Origin: Deltaproteobacteria bacterium
GTDB taxonomy: Bacteria; Desulfobacterota; GWC2-55-46; S146-70
NCBI GenBank assembly: GCA_015492395.1
Contig: WGFD01000103.1
Coordinates: forward strand, 1-8,612
Reading direction: 5' to 3'
Length of the DNA: 8,612 nucleotides
Shown here: one piece after another, positions 5,989-8,612 of the stretch
Position numbering within the stretch: the first letter of the stretch is position 1
Layout of the letters: each line of letters starts with the position of its first letter
Translations under genes and position numbers: made by a program
The notes under the pieces: generated by a model
Seen by the model: the letters and a program-made list of their open reading frames with translations, nothing else
Told to the model about the DNA's origin: nothing
Databases searched by the model: none

Positions 5989-6918
5989 TTGACCCTCGAA
6001 GAGCTGGTTACAGAGATCAATAATGCGGCCGGCGGAGTGACCGCTACGATCATAAACGACGGTGACGCCACTAACCCCTATCGCATAGTGCTTACAAGCG
6101 ACACTACGGGTTCTTCCGGCGGTATAACCATTGATCAGGACCAGTCGGTACTCGATCTTGACAACAGCTCCGGTACAGGAGGAACTACGACCTTGCAGAC
6201 CGCACAGGACGCTTCGTTTAAAGTGGACGGTCTGTCCATTACCAAGAGTTCTAATACTGTTACGGACGTTCTTGAGGGTGTGACATTCACCCTCAAGAAG
6301 GCCGCCGGGACGGGCAATTCATATACACTTACTGTCAGCAACGACACTGATGCCATCAAGAGCAATATAAAGACCATGATAGATGCTTATAATGAGATCA
6401 TTAATCACATAAACAGTAATAGTGGATACGATACGGAACAGAACAAAGGCCAGCCCCTCTTTAATGAAAGTCTTACGCGTTCCGTGAAGAGAAGACTCAG
6501 CGCGGTCATTACGGCAGGTATTTCGGGGCTCTCCCCTGACACCAAGGCCCTTTCTCAAGTAGGGGTCGAGACCGGCAAGGACGGCACCTTGACCCTTGAT
6601 GAGAGTGTCCTTTCCAGCAAGTTGACTTCCGATTTTGCCGATGTAAGAGCGCTCTTTATCGACGACTCCGAGACTTCCATAGAGGGTGTGGCCAAGAAGC
6701 TTTACGATGAGTTGGACGATATTACCGACTTTTCGGACGGTTCTGTGACTATCAGGAAGAAAGGCATCCAGAAAGTCATAGACAGGTACACGGCGGAAAT
6801 TATAGATGTCGAACAGGAGATCGAAGACTATGAGCAGGACCTGAAGGTAAGGTTCGCCGCCCTCGAGTCGCTCTTAAGCGTTATGAGCAGTCAGAGCAGT
6901 TATCTTCTGTCAATATAA
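5989..6918 (+). CDS. fliD: FliD C-terminal fragment, after the stops
   Basis: This open stretch of 309 codons continues the frame of the N-terminal fragment and starts at a TTG only because of the preceding TAG. It contains the FliD middle-domain signature ASFKVDGLSITKSSNTVTDV followed by LEGVTFTLKKA (whole-gene codons 222-255). The C-terminal domain follows, with MIDAYNEIINHINSNSGYD, a DGTLTLDESVLSSKL block and a terminal helix DVEQEIEDYEQDLKVRFAAL ending SQSSYLLSI. No Shine-Dalgarno sequence precedes the TTG (upstream CGACATAGAATT), so independent translation is not supported. It is best read as the second part of fliD. Confidence 0.8.
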   Translation: MTLEELVTEINNAAGGVTATIINDGDATNPYRIVLTSDTTGSSGGITIDQDQSVLDLDNSSGTGGTTTLQTAQDASFKVDGLSITKSSNTVTDVLEGVTFTLKKAAGTGNSYTLTVSNDTDAIKSNIKTMIDAYNEIINHINSNSGYDTEQNKGQPLFNESLTRSVKRRLSAVITAGISGLSPDTKALSQVGVETGKDGTLTLDESVLSSKLTSDFADVRALFIDDSETSIEGVAKKLYDELDDITDFSDGSVTIRKKGIQKVIDRYTAEIIDVEQEIEDYEQDLKVRFAALESLLSVMSSQSSYLLSI

Positions 6919-6965
6919 GGGATCTGATCGACAGGGTGGTTGACTAAAGATGAAGGGAGAAGGAT

Positions 6966-7382
6966 ATGTTGCAGGCAGGCCGGTATAAGCAGACCGAGAT
7001 TATTACGGCGGACAGAACTAGGATAGTCATAATGCTCTATGAAGGCGCCGGCAACTTTCTGGAGATCGGACGCGACAAGATGGTTGCAAATGATATCCCG
7101 GGCAAGGCCCTCTATCTGGACAAGGCTACAGCCGTCATATCGGAGTTGATATGTTCCCTTGATATGGAGTCGGGCGGAGAGATAGCCAGGAATCTGCGCA
7201 GGCTGTATGATTTCATGATATCTCAGATAGCCGAGGCCAATATGAGGAACGAGCGGGAACCTGTAGATGTTGTGCTGAAACTTCTGGAAACGCTAAGAGA
7301 AGGATGGGAAGAGGTGTTAAGGCAAGAATCCGCCGTATTAGCCGCCACATCGGAGCCTAACGAGAATGCTTCCCGCGTATAG
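6966..7382 (+). CDS. fliS: FliS, flagellin export chaperone
   Basis: The 138-residue product is helical and carries the FliS pattern: RYKQTEIITADRTRIVIMLY with EGAGNFLE (residues 6-33), then KALYLDKATAVISELICSLD, GGEIARNLRRLYDFMISQIA and a C-terminal VLKLLETLREGWEEVL. FliS binds the disordered C-terminal D0 of newly made flagellin, prevents premature polymerisation in the cytoplasm and hands it to the export gate. Known FliS proteins also contact FliW-linked regulation in some species; nothing here shows that directly. The ATG at 6966 has GGGAGAAGGA immediately upstream. An ATG at 6950 is in another frame. The 3' end overlaps the next gene by 17 bases. Confidence 0.96.
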   Translation: MLQAGRYKQTEIITADRTRIVIMLYEGAGNFLEIGRDKMVANDIPGKALYLDKATAVISELICSLDMESGGEIARNLRRLYDFMISQIAEANMRNEREPVDVVLKLLETLREGWEEVLRQESAVLAATSEPNENASRV

Positions 7383-7758
7383 CCATAGGAAAGAAAATAG
7401 CTACCCAGGACTTCCATTGAAACGTCTTGATATATGCAGGGAACTCCTCAGTATTACGGAACGGATCAGAGACATGGCAGTCTCACAAGAGTTCGACAGG
7501 CTTGCGGCCCTGCTCGAGGAACGTCAGACATTGATAACAAAAATTCAAAATTTTGACGCTGAGTTCCATGACAAATCCGGAGAGCCGGATAGCAAGGAAA
7601 GAAAAGAGTCTCTAGAGATATTAGAAAGAATGAAGAAGGCGGATAGAGATGCACGGTTGAGAGTGGCATGCGAGTTGAGCGACTTAACTGAAGAGTTGAA
7701 AAAGATCAAAGATAGGAAGACGGCGATAAAACACTACAGAGCAGCACTGTCCGGATAA
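7366..7758 (+). CDS. fliT: FliT-like flagellar chaperone
   Basis: This is a 130-residue, highly charged helical protein. After a variable N-terminal tail, residues 18-60 (LKRLDICRELLSITERIRDM, EFDRLAALLEERQTLITKI) match the FliT-type pattern of a first helix followed by 'L..LL..R..LI..I'. The end (LKKIKDRKTAIKHYR) matches the terminal 'K...KALKAYR' helix common to FliT-like proteins next to fliS. In enterobacteria FliT is the chaperone for the cap protein FliD, and the order fliD-fliS-fliT is conserved. The ATG at 7366 lies inside the fliS 3' end, with GGAG 10 nt upstream; a later TTG at 7418 would remove the tail. FliT-like sequences diverge strongly, so the family call comes from pattern plus position. 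Confidence 0.75.
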   Translation: MLPAYSHRKENSYPGLPLKRLDICRELLSITERIRDMAVSQEFDRLAALLEERQTLITKIQNFDAEFHDKSGEPDSKERKESLEILERMKKADRDARLRVACELSDLTEELKKIKDRKTAIKHYRAALSG

Positions 7759-7872
7759 GTGTGAAAAACTCAAAGCATAACCAGATATGCCATAACAACT
7801 GCAAAGTAAATCCTACCGATAATTACGCCTGAATAAATTGTCGATTCAACCCTCCCGCCAGCGCGTCGGCCT

Positions 7873-8100
7873 GTGGCCGTAAAGACAGCCGGAGAGAGGC
7901 TGCTTGGTTTTTTAAAAGTGGAACGATATGCCGACCGCTATCATTCTCTGACTCATCAGCCTCAGGAAGATCTCAAAAAACACACTTGGTACGAATGTTG
8001 CTTGGTTCATCAGGTAGCTAAAATCGATGAAATACAACTAAAGGCCGGAAGCTTTGCCGGATCCTATAGGGTGTTGCCCGTCTTGTATTTCGGCGATTAG
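7873..8100 (+). CDS. Doubtful 75-codon open frame, unrecognised
   Basis: A GTG-started frame of 75 codons ends at TAG 8098-8100. It has no Shine-Dalgarno sequence, its start lies in a CGGCC/GGCCG hairpin, and a sigma-54-type promoter runs through codons 38-44. The product is mixed in composition, with two adjacent cysteines (WYECCLVHQVAKIDEIQLK) and no domain I recognise. The frame is open back to 7837. It is most likely non-coding or a decayed remnant, and is listed because nothing else occupies the stretch. Confidence 0.15.
   Translation: MAVKTAGERLLGFLKVERYADRYHSLTHQPQEDLKKHTWYECCLVHQVAKIDEIQLKAGSFAGSYRVLPVLYFGD
7886..7913 (+). terminator. Possible weak terminator after the flagellar block
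   Basis: CAGCC (7886-7890) and GGCTG (7898-7902) form a 5-bp stem with a 7-base loop, followed after CTTGG by six T (7908-7913). The stem is short and the T-run is 5 bases away, so efficiency would be poor. It lies 128 bases after the fliT stop and upstream of the sigma-54-type promoter, a reasonable position for the end of the flagellar transcript. Confidence 0.3.
7986..8003 (+). promoter_or_regulatory. Sigma-54 (RpoN) type promoter toward the GHMP kinase
   Basis: TTGGTACGAATGTTGCTT matches the sigma-54 consensus TTGGCACG-N4-TTGCT with one mismatch (T for C). The invariant GG (7988-7989) and GC (8000-8001) are separated by exactly 10 bases, as required. Transcription would start near 8013, about 150 nt before the kinase GTG. 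Such promoters need an enhancer-binding activator; I cannot identify its site. Flagellar genes are often RpoN-controlled, which would tie the sugar gene to the same regulatory hierarchy, but this is inference. Confidence 0.6.
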
Positions 8101-8118
8101 TCTACTAAGCGTACGCCT

Positions 8119-8143
8119 TCATCTCTCTACAGTCTAGAGATGA
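8119..8143. repeat. Inverted repeat upstream of the GHMP kinase
   Basis: TCATCTCT (8119-8126) and AGAGATGA (8136-8143) are perfect 8-bp arms around a 9-base loop. An alternative 6-bp pairing, TCTCTA/TAGAGA (8124-8140), overlaps it. It ends 7 bases before the GGGGA ribosome site of the kinase, inside the predicted leader, so it could be an RNA hairpin or an operator. Its function is unknown. Confidence 0.4.
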
Positions 8144-8164
8144 CAGATGTGGGGATTGATAGTA

Positions 8165-8612
8165 GTGATTATAAGCAGAACACCTTTCAGGATATCATTC
8201 TTCGGTGGCGGAACTGATTTTCCCGTTTGGTACAAGAAAAACGGGGGTGCGGTCTTATCAACCACGATAAATAAATACTGTTATATAAGTTGCAGAAAGC
8301 TTCCGCCGTTCTTTGAGCATACGCATAGAATTGTTTATTCTAAATATGAGCATGTCAATGATGTTAATGAAATAGTTCACCCTGCCGTAAGAGAAGTGTT
8401 CAGGTTTATGGATATAAAAGAAGGTGTGGAAGTGCACTATGACGGTGATCTGCCGGCAGGGACTGGAGTTGCTTCAAGTTCGGCGTTCACCGTTGGATTG
8501 CTGCATGCATTCTATGCGCTTAAAGGTAAGATGGTGAGCAAGAAGAAGCTCGCGCTTGATGCCATTCACATTGAGCAGAATATGATTAAGGAGAATGTTG
8601 GTTCTCAGGACC
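8165..8612 (+). CDS. hddA: GHMP-family sugar kinase, HddA-like (5' part)
   Basis: 149 codons are visible before the window ends. The start MIISRTPFRISFFGGGTDFP, then NGGAVLSTTINKYCYISCRK and LPPFFEHTHRIVYSK, matches the D-glycero-D-manno-heptose 7-phosphate kinase group of the GHMP superfamily. The ATP loop is LPAGTGVASSSAFTVG (residues 96-111), and IKENVGSQD (141-149) is conserved too. The enzyme would phosphorylate heptose 7-phosphate at C1 on the way to GDP-heptose for LPS, capsule or S-layer sugars; related GHMP kinases with other sugar substrates cannot be excluded. The loop reads GVASSS where many relatives have GLGSSS. GTG at 8165 fits the family N-terminus and has GGGGA (8151-8155) 9 nt upstream; an in-frame ATG at 8147 adds six hydrophobic residues and has a poorer site. 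Confidence 0.82.
   Translation, partial: MIISRTPFRISFFGGGTDFPVWYKKNGGAVLSTTINKYCYISCRKLPPFFEHTHRIVYSKYEHVNDVNEIVHPAVREVFRFMDIKEGVEVHYDGDLPAGTGVASSSAFTVGLLHAFYALKGKMVSKKKLALDAIHIEQNMIKENVGSQD

Larger units (their letters stand above)
5539..6918 (+). pseudogene. fliD: fliD, filament cap gene with two in-frame stops
   Basis: The whole locus spans 460 codons in one frame, a normal length for FliD (E. coli 468 residues), but it contains TGA at codon 140 (5956-5958) and TAG at codon 149 (5983-5985). No frameshift is needed. The reading SQTTVTAT between the stops and NLTLEELVTEINNAAGGVTA after them is FliD-like. FliD forms the cap at the filament tip under which flagellin polymerises; its loss normally abolishes filament growth. 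TGA becomes GGA and TAG becomes GAG by one base each, so both stops fit G-to-T changes. TGA and TAG are used as ordinary stops by flgN, flgK, csrA, flgL, fliW and fliS here, so a reassigned code is unlikely. A true recent pseudogene, stop readthrough or base-calling error all remain possible. Confidence 0.75.
7759..8164. other. Spacer between fliT and the GHMP kinase, no convincing gene
   Basis: About 400 bases separate the flagellar block from the sugar kinase. Base composition looks less GC-rich at its left side. It holds a small GCATA/TATGC inverted repeat (7775-7790), a CGGCC/GGCCG hairpin (7867-7879), a weak possible terminator (7886-7913), a sigma-54-type promoter (7986-8003) and an inverted repeat (8119-8143). 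An open frame without a ribosome site (7873-8100) is described separately. I see no tRNA, IS ends or attachment site. Confidence 0.6.

Noticed and set aside
5989..6918. TTG-started frame as an independent gene
   Set aside because: There is no Shine-Dalgarno sequence before the TTG, it is in frame with the upstream FliD fragment, and its content is the missing FliD C-terminal part.
7796..7822. Second sigma-28 promoter in the spacer
   Set aside because: ACCGATAA at 7815-7822 fits the -10 well, but the -35 position holds CAACTGCA, a poor match to TAAAGTTT.
1..8612. CRISPR array, insertion sequence, tRNA or phage attachment site
   Set aside because: I looked for regular repeats, terminal inverted repeats with target duplications, cloverleaf patterns and integrase genes and saw none.

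Overview
The window holds the late-gene part of a bacterial flagellar cluster. All recognised genes are on the + strand, in the order flgM (3' end only) - flgN - flgK - flgL - csrA - fliW - fliC (flagellin) - flaG - fliD - fliS - fliT-like. A spacer of about 400 bp follows, then the 5' part of a GHMP-family sugar kinase resembling D-glycero-D-manno-heptose 7-phosphate kinase (HddA). A heptose kinase and a Gram-negative-style late flagellar set point to a diderm. The flgMNKL-csrA-fliW-fliC order, a sigma-28 flagellin promoter and an apparent sigma-54 promoter would fit a deltaproteobacterial or Nitrospirota-like lineage, but the sequence alone does not fix the phylum.

Region 1 (1-4004) is a tightly packed block, probably one transcript. 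It encodes the anti-sigma-28 factor FlgM, the chaperone FlgN, its clients FlgK and FlgL (hook-filament junction), the RNA-binding repressor CsrA and its protein antagonist FliW. Gaps are mostly 3-45 bp.

Region 2 (4005-5161) is the flagellin unit. A sigma-28 promoter (TAAAGTTT-N11-CCCGATAT) precedes a leader of about 160 nt that carries three ANGGA CsrA-type motifs. One sits in a hairpin loop and one overlaps the Shine-Dalgarno sequence. Then come a compact 282-residue flagellin and a 13-bp perfect hairpin after its stop codon. With csrA and fliW directly upstream, this resembles the FliW-CsrA-flagellin homeostasis switch known from Bacillus subtilis.

Region 3 (5162-7758) holds flaG, fliD, fliS and a FliT-like gene: filament-length protein, filament cap, flagellin chaperone and probable cap chaperone. 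The fliD frame is interrupted by two in-frame stops, TGA and TAG, 27 bases apart. The frame is otherwise intact and FliD-like on both sides. Both stops could arise by a single G-to-T change, so this is either a recently broken cap gene or a sequence error.

Region 4 (7759-8612) is a spacer without a convincing gene. It carries a near-consensus sigma-54 promoter (GG-N10-GC spacing) pointing to the GHMP kinase, which is cut off by the window end. The kinase may begin a surface-sugar gene set; any link to flagellin glycosylation is only a hypothesis.
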